A stretch of DNA of 64,000 bases, taken from assembly GCA_044233745.1 (NCBI GenBank), contig JBIIJN010000001.1:1-64000 (forward strand), in the 5' to 3' direction. Position 1 is the first letter of the stretch. Each line of letters begins with the position of its first letter. The notes beneath the pieces are model-generated. The model was not told the DNA's origin. It worked only from the letters and a program-made list of their open reading frames with translations, and did not search any database. This document shows positions 42,270-50,082 of the stretch, one piece after another. The stretch comes from UBA6165 sp044233745 (lineage in GTDB: Bacteria; Bacteroidota; Bacteroidia; Flavobacteriales_D; Crocinitomicaceae). The translations under genes were made by a program, and so were the position numbers.

Positions 42270-43171
42270 AGCGAAATCCAATCTATATTTTTGCGAAGTG
42301 CATTGATGGTTTCAATCTCTCTCTCATTGTGCTCGCGGTTATAAATCCACGAGGCATTTCCAGGCAATGACATCAATATCGACTCCGTTCGCCCGTTGGT
42401 TTTCAATCCAAATGTAGTGCCTCGATCATAAACCAAATTGAATTCAACATATCTGCCCCTGCGGTAATTGCGCCATGCTAGTTCATCTGTAGTATAAGGC
42501 CAATTCCGAAAAGCATCGGCTTGTTCTTGATAAACCACAGGAAAAAGTCTGCCCAAATCCAAGGAGAATTGAAGCAATTGTTCTTTCGATATTTTTTCGT
42601 CTGCCTTCAAATGGTCGTAGAAAATTCCACCAATTCCACGTGTTTCTTCACGATGAGGAATGAAAAAATAGTCATCGGCCCACTGTTTGAATTTGGGGTA
42701 AAAATCAGCATGGTAATTGTCGCAAACTGTTTTTAATCCTTGATGAAACTTGGCAGCGTATTCAGGAACAACGTAATGCGGTGTTAAATCGATCCCTCCG
42801 CCAAACCAATATACGCCCGTATTCAGTTCAAAATAGCGCACATTCATGTGTATGATTGGCACATGTGGGTTGTGTGGGTGCAGCACAATAGATACGCCTG
42901 TTGCATAAAACTCGTCACCATCTAATTGGAGTTGTTTGCGCATCATATCGGTAACAGGACCATATACTTCGCTGAAATTCACACCACCTTTTTCGATGAG
43001 ATTTCCGTGCGCAAGAATTCTGGTTCTACCTCCTCCACCTTCTGCACGTTGCCACTTGTCTTCTTGAAATGTTTGCCCTGCATCTAAAACCTCAAGAGCC
43101 TCGCAAATGTGGTCTTGAAGCGATTGAAAAGCTTGAGAAATTCGCTCTTTATTGCACACGACCAAGTTCAA
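42266..43171 (-). CDS. hemF: oxygen-dependent coproporphyrinogen-III oxidase
   Basis: About 301 residues, the usual size of HemF, which converts coproporphyrinogen III to protoporphyrinogen IX with oxygen. Family motifs: WQRAEGGGGRTRIL near 40, HPHNPHVPIIHMNVRYFE near 97, WFGGGIDLTPHYV near 121, RGIGGIFYDHL near 174 and the C-terminal GRYVEFNLVYDRGTTFGL near 240, so it is complete. The start is uncertain: TTG at 43171 or GTG at 43159, both overlapping the LysM-PBP1 stop codon by 10-23 nt, which implies translational coupling. No ATG is available near the N-terminus. Confidence 0.93.
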   Translation of the reverse strand: MNLVVCNKERISQAFQSLQDHICEALEVLDAGQTFQEDKWQRAEGGGGRTRILAHGNLIEKGGVNFSEVYGPVTDMMRKQLQLDGDEFYATGVSIVLHPHNPHVPIIHMNVRYFELNTGVYWFGGGIDLTPHYVVPEYAAKFHQGLKTVCDNYHADFYPKFKQWADDYFFIPHREETRGIGGIFYDHLKADEKISKEQLLQFSLDLGRLFPVVYQEQADAFRNWPYTTDELAWRNYRRGRYVEFNLVYDRGTTFGLKTNGRTESILMSLPGNASWIYNREHNEREIETINALRKNIDWISL

Positions 43172-45005
43172 TTAGTTTGTTTTCTTCATAACGAAGAATA
43201 AAAACTGTTCTGTTTTCCATACCATGTCCCTCTCCAGTAGATTGATAATTAAATTGATTAATTACCGCATTGTAGTTGGTCATGTTTTTCATGAAATAAT
43301 TGCGAATGAAATAATGGGTTGCATCGTAGCCTTGAACGGTTAATCTCTCTGGCTCGGCCATAAATCGAGATCGATATTGACGCGCAAAATTATTGAAGCC
43401 AGCTGTTGTGGTAACCCAAGATGTAGCAGATGCATAGTGTAAATTCACAATTGTTTTTTGCTCTCTGGTTAATTCTTTCCATTCCTCCCATTCGCGCATG
43501 CCGTAAAGCACAATATTGGGGTTATTGCCGTCACTGTTTCTCAATTGAAAACTTTCAAAGGCCTTCCAGAAATCGGTTACGTGACTTTTGTTTTTAGATG
43601 GCATGATGTAGATATTGCGCATTCCTCGCACAAAAGCACTCTGTAAATTGGCTTTACCAGAAATTTCTTTTACCGTTTTTCGATATGCGCCAGTACCCAA
43701 CAAGCTGTTGATTTTATTCTTCAAAATTTCATAGTTCTGCTCGTCTTCCGCGAGTCCTGATTTGATAAGAATGATGTTGTCTTTGGCGTGGCGTAGAACA
43801 ATGTGTTGTGCCATCCCTTCCATGATTCGCGCATCGGTTGGAATGGACATAAACACATAAGGGTTCATTTTCAAAAGTGCGGGCGACATGGGTGTAGGCA
43901 ACAACAATGGCACACGGTTTTGTTTGGCCCAATTGGCAACGAGTTGGGCAGGCGTATGAAACAAGGGTCCAATAATTAAATCCCATTGACTTTCATTCAT
44001 TTTCTCTAAAACACCAACAGTGGTTGCAGAATCTGAACGGGTATCGAATAAGGTAACGTGTGCATTTAAGCCCATTTTTCCTAAAGTATCAATGGCCATT
44101 TTAACACCCGCATAGAATTGTATGGCCGCGCGAGTTTTTCCATTCGATCGGGTTGATTTGCCATATTCTATAGGTAGTAATACCGCTATGCGCAGTTGGT
44201 TTTTCTGTTGAAATTGAAATTCTCCATCATTTCGCGCTGGTGCGTTGATTATGACACCAGTAGCTGGCGGTGGAACTGGACGGTAAGGCACTTGACCAAC
44301 ATTCTCTTTTTTCAATGGAATAATAAGCACATCGCCTTCTTTGATATTTTGAGATTTGAGTTTGTTTACCTCCATGAGTGTTTCTACAGGAACCATAAAA
44401 CGCTTGGAAATAGAATAAAGCGTTTCTCCTTTCATCACCCGATGTTGAACCAAAGAATCTTTGAAAATCACAACGGTGGAGGGCTCGCGCACTGGTTCAG
44501 GAATAACTTCGCCTGGAGCATTTCCAACGGGAATGGATGCGCTTGGTGTTCCTTTTGAAATCAACAAGACTTGCCCCAAAGATAAACCGTTTTTCGCCTC
44601 TGGATTCAACTCAAGAAGCTGCTCAGGAGTGATGTTGTATTTTTTGGAAATGCCATAAACCGTTTCGCCGCCAGCAACCACGTGAACTACATTTTCAACG
44701 ACGTGGGTGCCCGGTTGCGCTTGACTTGGAGCACTTGGTTTTACAGGAGCCACGCCATTCACAGGAATGTAAATCAGTTGACCAACTTTCAGTCCATCGA
44801 CAACGCTCGGATTGTGCTGAATAATTATTTCTGCTGAAACTTTGTAGAGATTTTGAAGACCCCAAAGCGTGTTGCCTTGAATGACTTCATGCACGTAAAA
44901 AGTTTGACCATTTCTAACCTCTGTTTTTGCGTTTTCTGGTTGTGCCAATAAGGTGCCAACCGAAGTCATCAAAAGCAATACAACGAACAGGTTTTTCATC
45001 TTCAT
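43149..45005 (-). CDS. exported protein with three LysM domains and a PBP1-type ligand-binding domain
   Basis: 618 residues. It has a signal peptide (MKMKNLFVVLLLMTSVGTLLAQ) and three LysM repeats at about 33-77, 107-150 and 187-231, each with G(N/E)TLxxLxxxY-type spacing (QGNTLWGLQNLYKVS, GGETVYGISKKYNIT, KGETLYSISKRFMVP). A proline-rich linker leads to a periplasmic-binding-protein type 1 domain (about 268-610, LRIAVLLPIEYGKS, DLIIGPLFHTPAQLVANWA, VQGYDATHYF). LysM should hold it to peptidoglycan; the domain resembles LpoA/branched-chain amino acid receptors. A role sensing or stimulating wall synthesis is an inference. It is the first gene before hemF. Confidence 0.85.
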   Translation of the reverse strand: MKMKNLFVVLLLMTSVGTLLAQPENAKTEVRNGQTFYVHEVIQGNTLWGLQNLYKVSAEIIIQHNPSVVDGLKVGQLIYIPVNGVAPVKPSAPSQAQPGTHVVENVVHVVAGGETVYGISKKYNITPEQLLELNPEAKNGLSLGQVLLISKGTPSASIPVGNAPGEVIPEPVREPSTVVIFKDSLVQHRVMKGETLYSISKRFMVPVETLMEVNKLKSQNIKEGDVLIIPLKKENVGQVPYRPVPPPATGVIINAPARNDGEFQFQQKNQLRIAVLLPIEYGKSTRSNGKTRAAIQFYAGVKMAIDTLGKMGLNAHVTLFDTRSDSATTVGVLEKMNESQWDLIIGPLFHTPAQLVANWAKQNRVPLLLPTPMSPALLKMNPYVFMSIPTDARIMEGMAQHIVLRHAKDNIILIKSGLAEDEQNYEILKNKINSLLGTGAYRKTVKEISGKANLQSAFVRGMRNIYIMPSKNKSHVTDFWKAFESFQLRNSDGNNPNIVLYGMREWEEWKELTREQKTIVNLHYASATSWVTTTAGFNNFARQYRSRFMAEPERLTVQGYDATHYFIRNYFMKNMTNYNAVINQFNYQSTGEGHGMENRTVFILRYEENKLIELGRVQ

Positions 45006-45012
45006 TTTTTTT

Positions 45013-45042
45013 CAAATATACAATTCACGCAGCATTTTACAA
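45013..45042 (-). promoter_or_regulatory. promoter of the LysM-PBP1 gene and hemF
   Basis: Minus strand TTG at 45040-45042, a 19-nt spacer, then TATATTTG at 45013-45020. The -7 box ends 7 nt before the ATG at 45005, so the leader is minimal. Confidence 0.65.
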
Positions 45043-45056
45043 TTACCGTGCTAAAC

Positions 45057-46589
45057 TTATTCCCATTCAATAGTGGCTGGCGGTTTTGAACTGATATCAT
45101 AAGTAACGCGATTGATGCCGCGCACTTGATTGATAATCTTGTTCGATACCTTAGCCAAGAAATCATAAGGCAAATGACACCAATCTGCTGTCATGCCATC
45201 TGTAGAGGAAACAGCGCGCAAGGCAACTGCATTTTCATAAGTTCTTTCATCGCCCATCACACCTACAGATTGCACCGGCAGAAAAATCGCTCCTGCTTGC
45301 CAAACGTCGTTGTATAAATCATCCGACTTCAATTCGTTGATGAAGATGGCGTCCACTTCTTGCAAAATGCGCACTTTTTCAGCGGTTACTTCGCCTAAAA
45401 TGCGAATGCCCAATCCCGGACCTGGGAAAGGATGGCGATTCAAAATTTTATTATCGATTTGCAAGGCTCTACCTACGCGTCGAACTTCGTCTTTGAATAA
45501 CAAACGCAAAGGTTCAACCACTTGCAATTTCATGTAATCGGGCAAACCGCCAACATTGTGGTGCGATTTGATCGTCGCTGATGGACCTCCGCTCACAGAA
45601 ACTGATTCAATCACGTCAGGATAAATAGTACCTTGTCCCAACCATTTGGCGTCTTCAACCAATTTCGATTCTTCATCAAAAACGTCGATAAACACTTTTC
45701 CGATGGCTTTTCTTTTCAATTCAGGGTCGGTGAGTCCGCTCAATTCCTTGTAAAATCTTTCAGAAGCATTCACGCCTTTCACGTTCAAGCCCATGTCTTT
45801 GTAGGACTCCAATACTTGTTCGAACTCATTTTTGCGCAACAATCCGTTATCCACGAAAATGCAATGGAGATTTTTTCCAATCGCTTTGTGCAACAACATG
45901 GCCGCAACAGATGAATCAACACCACCAGAAAGACCAAGAATTACACGGTCGTTGCCGATTTTCTCTTGCAAGTCAGCCACTGTTGTCTCGATGAATGAAT
46001 CTGGTGTCCAGTCCATTTTACAAGCACATATATCGGCAATGAAATTTTTCAAAAGCTGCGTGCCATCGAGCGAGTGATACACTTCTGGGTGAAATTGCAC
46101 ACCATAAGTTTGTTCGCCTTGTATATGATAAGCTGCCACGCGCACATCGTTTGTGCTGGCAATAATTTCAAAATTTTCGGGAATTTCGGTAATCGTGTCA
46201 CCATGCGACATCCAAACTTGTGACCCCGTACCGATACCATTCATCAAAACGTGGGCACCATTCACCATGGAAAGATTGGCGCGTCCGTATTCGCGAACAT
46301 TTGAAGGAGCTACATTGCCACCAGAAACCTGAGCCATGTATTGAGCACCATAACAAACGCCCATCAAAGGTAATTTTCCTCTAATTCCGCTCAAATCTGG
46401 ATTCGGAGACTTAGGGTCGCGCACAGAAAATGGCGAACCTGATAAAATAACGCCTTTCACGTTGTCGCCTATCTCAGGACATTTGTTCCACGGATGGATT
46501 TCACAATACACGTTCAGCTCACGTAAACGTCTGGCAATCAACTGTGTATATTGAGAGCCAAAATCCAAAATCAGTATCATTTCTAACAT
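45057..46589 (-). CDS. guaA: GMP synthase (glutamine-hydrolysing)
   Basis: 510 residues from the ATG at 46589 (MLEMILILDFGSQYTQLIAR). The N-terminal class I amidotransferase has the nucleophile Cys in PLMGVCYGAQYMA and the His-Glu pair in QFHPEVYHS. The central ATP pyrophosphatase loop is ILGLSGGVDSSVAA. The C-terminal dimerisation domain ends with the characteristic SKPPATIEWE. It converts XMP to GMP. A start at 46604 is unlikely because a -7 box (46594-46601) overlaps it; 46580 is a second possible start. It lies next to purC, another purine gene, but a hairpin element separates them. Confidence 0.96.
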   Translation of the reverse strand: MLEMILILDFGSQYTQLIARRLRELNVYCEIHPWNKCPEIGDNVKGVILSGSPFSVRDPKSPNPDLSGIRGKLPLMGVCYGAQYMAQVSGGNVAPSNVREYGRANLSMVNGAHVLMNGIGTGSQVWMSHGDTITEIPENFEIIASTNDVRVAAYHIQGEQTYGVQFHPEVYHSLDGTQLLKNFIADICACKMDWTPDSFIETTVADLQEKIGNDRVILGLSGGVDSSVAAMLLHKAIGKNLHCIFVDNGLLRKNEFEQVLESYKDMGLNVKGVNASERFYKELSGLTDPELKRKAIGKVFIDVFDEESKLVEDAKWLGQGTIYPDVIESVSVSGGPSATIKSHHNVGGLPDYMKLQVVEPLRLLFKDEVRRVGRALQIDNKILNRHPFPGPGLGIRILGEVTAEKVRILQEVDAIFINELKSDDLYNDVWQAGAIFLPVQSVGVMGDERTYENAVALRAVSSTDGMTADWCHLPYDFLAKVSNKIINQVRGINRVTYDISSKPPATIEWE

Positions 46590-46593
46590 GGCG

Positions 46594-46601
46594 CAAAAGT
46601 A
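46594..46601 (-). promoter_or_regulatory. -7 box of guaA
   Basis: Minus strand TACTTTTG ending 4 nt before the ATG at 46589. Either the mRNA is leaderless or translation starts at 46580. Confidence 0.5.
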
Positions 46602-46661
46602 CAAAGAGAATTGCAGATGGCGGAAATTTGAAGACGCTGTTTTTCAAGAAAGTTTGAACAA

Positions 46662-46760
46662 TGTAATTCGAGATTGAAAAATTTGAAATTCGAGATTTGA
46701 CATTCACACAAACCTCGAATTTCAAATCTCAAATTTTTTCAATCTCGAATTCTAATCTTT
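46662..46760. repeat. palindromic TTCGAGATT-type intergenic element between purC and guaA
   Basis: The left arm AATTCGAGATTGAAAAATTT and the right arm AAATTTTTTCAATCTCGAATT are reverse complements apart from one extra base. Inner copies of AAATTCGAGATTTGA/TCGAATTTCAAATCTC extend the pairing, and the loop is near ACATTCACACAAACC. It overlaps the last codons of purC and may act as its terminator; same family as 49925-50047. Confidence 0.8.
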
Positions 46761-47696
46761 CAAATACCTTTTCACATTGCGCTCTATCCTCGCGATGGGA
46801 TCACTCAAATCATGGCGTTCAAAAGTGTTTCCGGTAATTTTTTCGTAAAGTTCGATGTAGCGCTCGGTGATGGTGCTCACAAATTCTTCAGTCATTTCGG
46901 GAATCGTTTGTCCTTCAAGGCCTTGGAAATTGTTGGCAATGAGCCATTCGCGCACAAATTCTTTGGAGAGCTGGCGTTGTTTCTGGTCTTTCGCTTGAAT
47001 TTCTTCGTAAGTATCGGCGTAGAAATATCTCGAAGAATCTGGCGTGTGGATTTCGTCGATGAGGTAGATTTTTCCATCGCGCATACCGAATTCATATTTC
47101 GTGTCGACCAAAATCAAACCGCGCTCGGCTGCCATTTCTGTGCCGCGTTGAAACAAAGAGCGGGTATAATATTCCAATTGCTCGTAATGCGTTTCAGAAA
47201 TTAAATTTTGTGCAACGATTTCTTCGCGGCTGATGTCTTCATCATGTCCCTCCATGGCTTTGGCTGCCGGGGTAATGATAGGCTGCGGGAATTTGTCGTT
47301 TTCCTTCATGCCATCGGGCATCGCCACACCACAAATGGTTCTTTTTCCAGCTTTGTATTCGCGCCATGCATGTCCAGATAAATAACCGCGAATCACCATC
47401 TCGATCCGGATGGGTTCACAGGCATAACCCACAGCCACACTGGGGTCTGGAGTTGCCAAAAGCCAATTCGGACAGATGTCGCGCGTGGCTTCCAAAAAAT
47501 GCGTTGCCACTTGGTTGAGCACCTGACCTTTGTAAGGAATTCCCTTGGGTAGAATTACGTCAAATGCAGAAATGCGGTCAGAAGCTACCATCACCATCAA
47601 ATCGTTGTTTATGGTGTAAACATCGCGCACTTTTCCTTTATAAACTGCCGTTTGTCCAGCAAAATTAAAATCCGTAAAGGTGATTGCCTTATTCAT
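46752..47696 (-). CDS. purC: phosphoribosylaminoimidazolesuccinocarboxamide synthase
   Basis: 314 residues, the longer PurC form, joining CAIR and aspartate in purine synthesis. Motifs: YKGKVRDVYTINNDLMVMVASDRISAFD (the KVRDxY and SDRxSAFD signatures, 19-46), EMVIRGYLSGHAWREYKAG near 101, the PIITPAAKAMEGHDEDIS segment near 140, and LVDTKYEFG and DEIHTPDSSRYF near 200-225. Its ATG overlaps the phoH stop by 8 nt (ATGAATAA), so the two are probably cotranslated. Confidence 0.96.
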   Translation of the reverse strand: MNKAITFTDFNFAGQTAVYKGKVRDVYTINNDLMVMVASDRISAFDVILPKGIPYKGQVLNQVATHFLEATRDICPNWLLATPDPSVAVGYACEPIRIEMVIRGYLSGHAWREYKAGKRTICGVAMPDGMKENDKFPQPIITPAAKAMEGHDEDISREEIVAQNLISETHYEQLEYYTRSLFQRGTEMAAERGLILVDTKYEFGMRDGKIYLIDEIHTPDSSRYFYADTYEEIQAKDQKQRQLSKEFVREWLIANNFQGLEGQTIPEMTEEFVSTITERYIELYEKITGNTFERHDLSDPIARIERNVKRYLKD

Positions 47697-48663
47697 TTTC
47701 GGTATTTTTCTTGATATTTTTAAGATTTTCTTGTTCTTCGAATGCCATAATGATGCGTTTCACCAAGTTGTGACGGATTACGTCGTTTTGGTTCAATTCA
47801 ATCACCTCAATGCCCTCTATGTCGCGCAAAGCTTGAATGGCGTAAGACAAACCTGATTTCTGACGATGCGGTAAATCGACCTGGGTCATATCTCCAGTAA
47901 TCACAAATTTGGCGGTGCGCCCCATGCGTGTCAAGAACATTTTAATTTGACTTTCGGTTGCGTTTTGAGCTTCATCCAAAATCACGAAGGCTTTGTCTAA
48001 TGTTCGGCCGCGCATAAAAGCCAAGGGTGCGATTTCGATGACACCATTTTCAATGAATTCTGCGAGTTTTTCCGCGGGAATCATATCGCGTAGTGCGTCA
48101 TAAAGCGGCATCAAATATGGATCGAGTTTTTCTTTTAAATCGCCCGGAAGAAAGCCCAAATTTTCGCCCGCTTCTACGGCAGGACGCGTCAATATAATTC
48201 TACGAATTTCTTTGTTTTTCAAGGCGCGAACCGCCATAGCCACTGCGGTGTAGGTTTTTCCTGTTCCGGCTGGACCTACGGCAAAAACCATATCGTTGTT
48301 CAACACAGCCTCTACCAAACGGCGTTGATTGTGGGTGCGCGCAGTGATTTTCATGCCAGCAACACCATGAACCAAAATGGTATTGGCATCAACGGTCATT
48401 TGCGGAATATCATCGGCTTCCAAAATCTGATCGATGTTGTTTTCGGTGAGTTCGTTGAATTTTTCCGCGTGTTCCATGACGCGTTCAAATTTCTTTTCAA
48501 ACAAATCCAAACGTTCATCATCGCCAATAGCAGTGAGCACATTTCCGCGTGCTACAAGTTTCACGCCTGGAAAATATTTCTTGATTTGCGTCAGTTTGCT
48601 GTTGTTCGCACCAAAGATGAGTAGTGGGTCGATGCCTGAGATTTCAAAAACTTTTTCTTTCAA
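47689..48663 (-). CDS. PhoH family ATPase
   Basis: 324 residues with a short N-terminal KH-like domain (residues 15-60, KKYFPGVKLVARGNVLTAIGDDE) and a P-loop helicase-like core. Walker A is FAVGPAGTGKTYTAVAMAV near 130, then RIILTRPAVEAGENLGFLPGDL and the Walker B VILDEAQNATESQIKMFLTRMG with TGDMTQVDLP. PhoH proteins are linked to RNA metabolism and phosphate stress in other bacteria. The only available start is TTG at 48663, as an in-frame stop lies 12 nt upstream. It is coupled to purC by an 8-nt overlap. Confidence 0.9.
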   Translation of the reverse strand: MKEKVFEISGIDPLLIFGANNSKLTQIKKYFPGVKLVARGNVLTAIGDDERLDLFEKKFERVMEHAEKFNELTENNIDQILEADDIPQMTVDANTILVHGVAGMKITARTHNQRRLVEAVLNNDMVFAVGPAGTGKTYTAVAMAVRALKNKEIRRIILTRPAVEAGENLGFLPGDLKEKLDPYLMPLYDALRDMIPAEKLAEFIENGVIEIAPLAFMRGRTLDKAFVILDEAQNATESQIKMFLTRMGRTAKFVITGDMTQVDLPHRQKSGLSYAIQALRDIEGIEVIELNQNDVIRHNLVKRIIMAFEEQENLKNIKKNTENE

Positions 48664-48717
48664 GAGGTTGATTTATAATGATTTATGATTCCGGTTCCGA
48701 ATTCGTAAAATAAGCCT

Positions 48718-48725
48718 TAATTTTG
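48718..48725 (+). promoter_or_regulatory. -7 box of the SAM hydrolase family gene
   Basis: TAATTTTG, 48 nt before the ATG at 48774. It lies 3 nt from the oppositely directed -7 box of phoH. Confidence 0.45.
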
Positions 48726-48728
48726 TCG

Positions 48729-48755
48729 CAAATTTAGAAATAATATTCATCCCAA
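48729..48755 (-). promoter_or_regulatory. phoH promoter
   Basis: Minus strand TAAATTTG at 48729-48736 with TTG at 48753-48755 (16-nt spacer). It would start phoH transcripts about 60 nt before its TTG codon. Confidence 0.45.
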
Positions 48756-48773
48756 TAACACCTTTTCGGTATT

Positions 48774-49637
48774 ATGAGCATCATTACGCTAACTTCAGAT
48801 ATGGGTCACAGAGACTACTACGTTGGCGCGTTGAAGGGCTCGATACACAAACAACTGCCAGATGCAAAAATTGTGGACATCAGCCATGAAGTGAACCCAT
48901 TTAACAAATTTGAAGCGGCGTTTTTCCTGAGGAATTGTATAGGCGATTTTCCAGATGAAACCATTCATTTAATTGCCGTTGACGATACGCCCAAAGTGAA
49001 CATCAATATGCCTTCGCGCCATGATGAATGGCCAGCTGTGATGCGTTATAAAAACCAATATTTTGTAGCCCTCGACAATGGTGTTTTGAGTTTGATTTTG
49101 GGTGAAGACGAGCCACAATCTATGCACAGAATCACAGAGGCTTTGACCATGCCCAAGGTACTTCAGTTTCCCGCGAAAAATATTTTGGCGAAAATTGCAA
49201 TACGCGTAGCTCAAGGCGAATTGTTGGATAACATAGGAGAAGCCATTGAAAGTCCGAAACAGATGAGTTCATGGCAGCCTGTGATTGAAGAAAATTTGAT
49301 TCGCGGCACGGTGATTTATATCGATGTGTATGGCAATTTGATTACCAACATTTCTGAGGACTTGTTTAAAAATATAGGCAAAGGAGAACCATTCACGATG
49401 TATTTTAAGAATCGGACCTATTTTATTGACAAGATTTCTGGCACATACAACGAGGTTCAACAAGGCGACCGTGTTGCTGTTTTTAATTCGGCTGGTTTGC
49501 TTGAGATAGCGATCAATCAAGGCGTGCCAGGTAACGGAGGTGGTGCCAATGAGCTTTTTGGTATGCGCTTGAATGATGTGGTGCGCATTGAATTTACACC
49601 CGCTGGTTCGAAAATGAATCTCCAAGAACTTTTTTAA
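48774..49637 (+). CDS. S-adenosyl-L-methionine hydrolase family protein (DUF62)
   Basis: 287 residues of the SAM hydroxide adenosyltransferase family, which splits SAM into adenosine and methionine and is related to fluorinase/chlorinase. The N-terminal domain has LTSDMGHRDYYVGALKG (residues 6-22), VDISHEVNPFN near 36, DDTPKVNI and the VALDNGVLSLIL strand. The C-terminal domain has IDVYGNLITNI near 184, GVPGNGGGANELFG and IEF. The family's conserved Asp at position 9 is present. A halogenase is unlikely without the halide-specific loop, though that cannot be judged from motifs alone. Confidence 0.9.
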   Translation: MSIITLTSDMGHRDYYVGALKGSIHKQLPDAKIVDISHEVNPFNKFEAAFFLRNCIGDFPDETIHLIAVDDTPKVNINMPSRHDEWPAVMRYKNQYFVALDNGVLSLILGEDEPQSMHRITEALTMPKVLQFPAKNILAKIAIRVAQGELLDNIGEAIESPKQMSSWQPVIEENLIRGTVIYIDVYGNLITNISEDLFKNIGKGEPFTMYFKNRTYFIDKISGTYNEVQQGDRVAVFNSAGLLEIAINQGVPGNGGGANELFGMRLNDVVRIEFTPAGSKMNLQELF

Positions 49638-49638
49638 G

Positions 49639-49923
49639 ATGATTACACGCATAGTCAAACTCAACATCGCCGACGCGCATATTGCTGATTTCCGAGCTGC
49701 ATTTCGCAGTAATTATCCACGTATTTCTGGATTTTCTGGTTGCAATGAAGTGCGTTTGGTACATGATGTCAATAATCCAAATATCCATTTCACCATTAGC
49801 GTTTGGGATGCAGAATCAGACTTAAACAACTACCGAAATTCTGAAATTTTCACCGAGATTTGGTCAACCGTAAAACCTTGGTTCCAAGAAAAAGCAGAGG
49901 CGTGGAGCACGGAGGAGTTTTGA
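49639..49923 (+). CDS. antibiotic biosynthesis monooxygenase (ABM) domain protein
   Basis: 94 residues of a ferredoxin-like ABM fold: MITRIVKLNIADAHIADF, FSGCNEVRLVHDVNNPNI, HFTISVWDAESDLNNYRNS, and a C-terminal EIWSTVKPWFQEKAEAWST helix. Such small proteins act as cofactor-free quinol or haem monooxygenases or have unknown roles. It begins 1 nt after the SAM hydrolase stop codon, so the two are cotranscribed and probably coupled. Substrate unknown. Confidence 0.85.
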   Translation: MITRIVKLNIADAHIADFRAAFRSNYPRISGFSGCNEVRLVHDVNNPNIHFTISVWDAESDLNNYRNSEIFTEIWSTVKPWFQEKAEAWSTEEF

Positions 49924-49924
49924 T

Positions 49925-50047
49925 TTTTTTATTCGAGATTAGAAGATTTGAGATTTGAAATTCGAGATTATATGTCATTAAAATGTCAAATCTCGAATTT
50001 CAAATTTTTCAATCTCGAATTTCAAATTTGTTAATCTCGAATTTAAG
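49925..50047. repeat. palindromic GAGATTTGAAATTCGAGATT-type intergenic element upstream of trhO
   Basis: The left half carries TTCGAGATTAGAAGATTTGA and GATTTGAAATTCGAGATT, then about 20 nt of loop (ATATGTCATTAAAATGTC). The right half carries the reverse-complement units TCAAATCTCGAATTTCAAAT and TTTCAATCTCGAATTTC, repeated. Its right edge supplies the -33 TTG of the trhO promoter. Same family as 46662-46760 and, more loosely, 36131-36364. Confidence 0.8.
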
Positions 50048-50055
50048 TACCTTTG
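50028..50055 (+). promoter_or_regulatory. trhO promoter
   Basis: TTG at 50028-50030, a 17-nt spacer, and TACCTTTG at 50048-50055, 27 nt before the ATG at 50083. The upstream half is inside the repeat element. Confidence 0.65.
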
Positions 50056-50082
50056 CATTCCAATCTTAAAACATTACATAGC

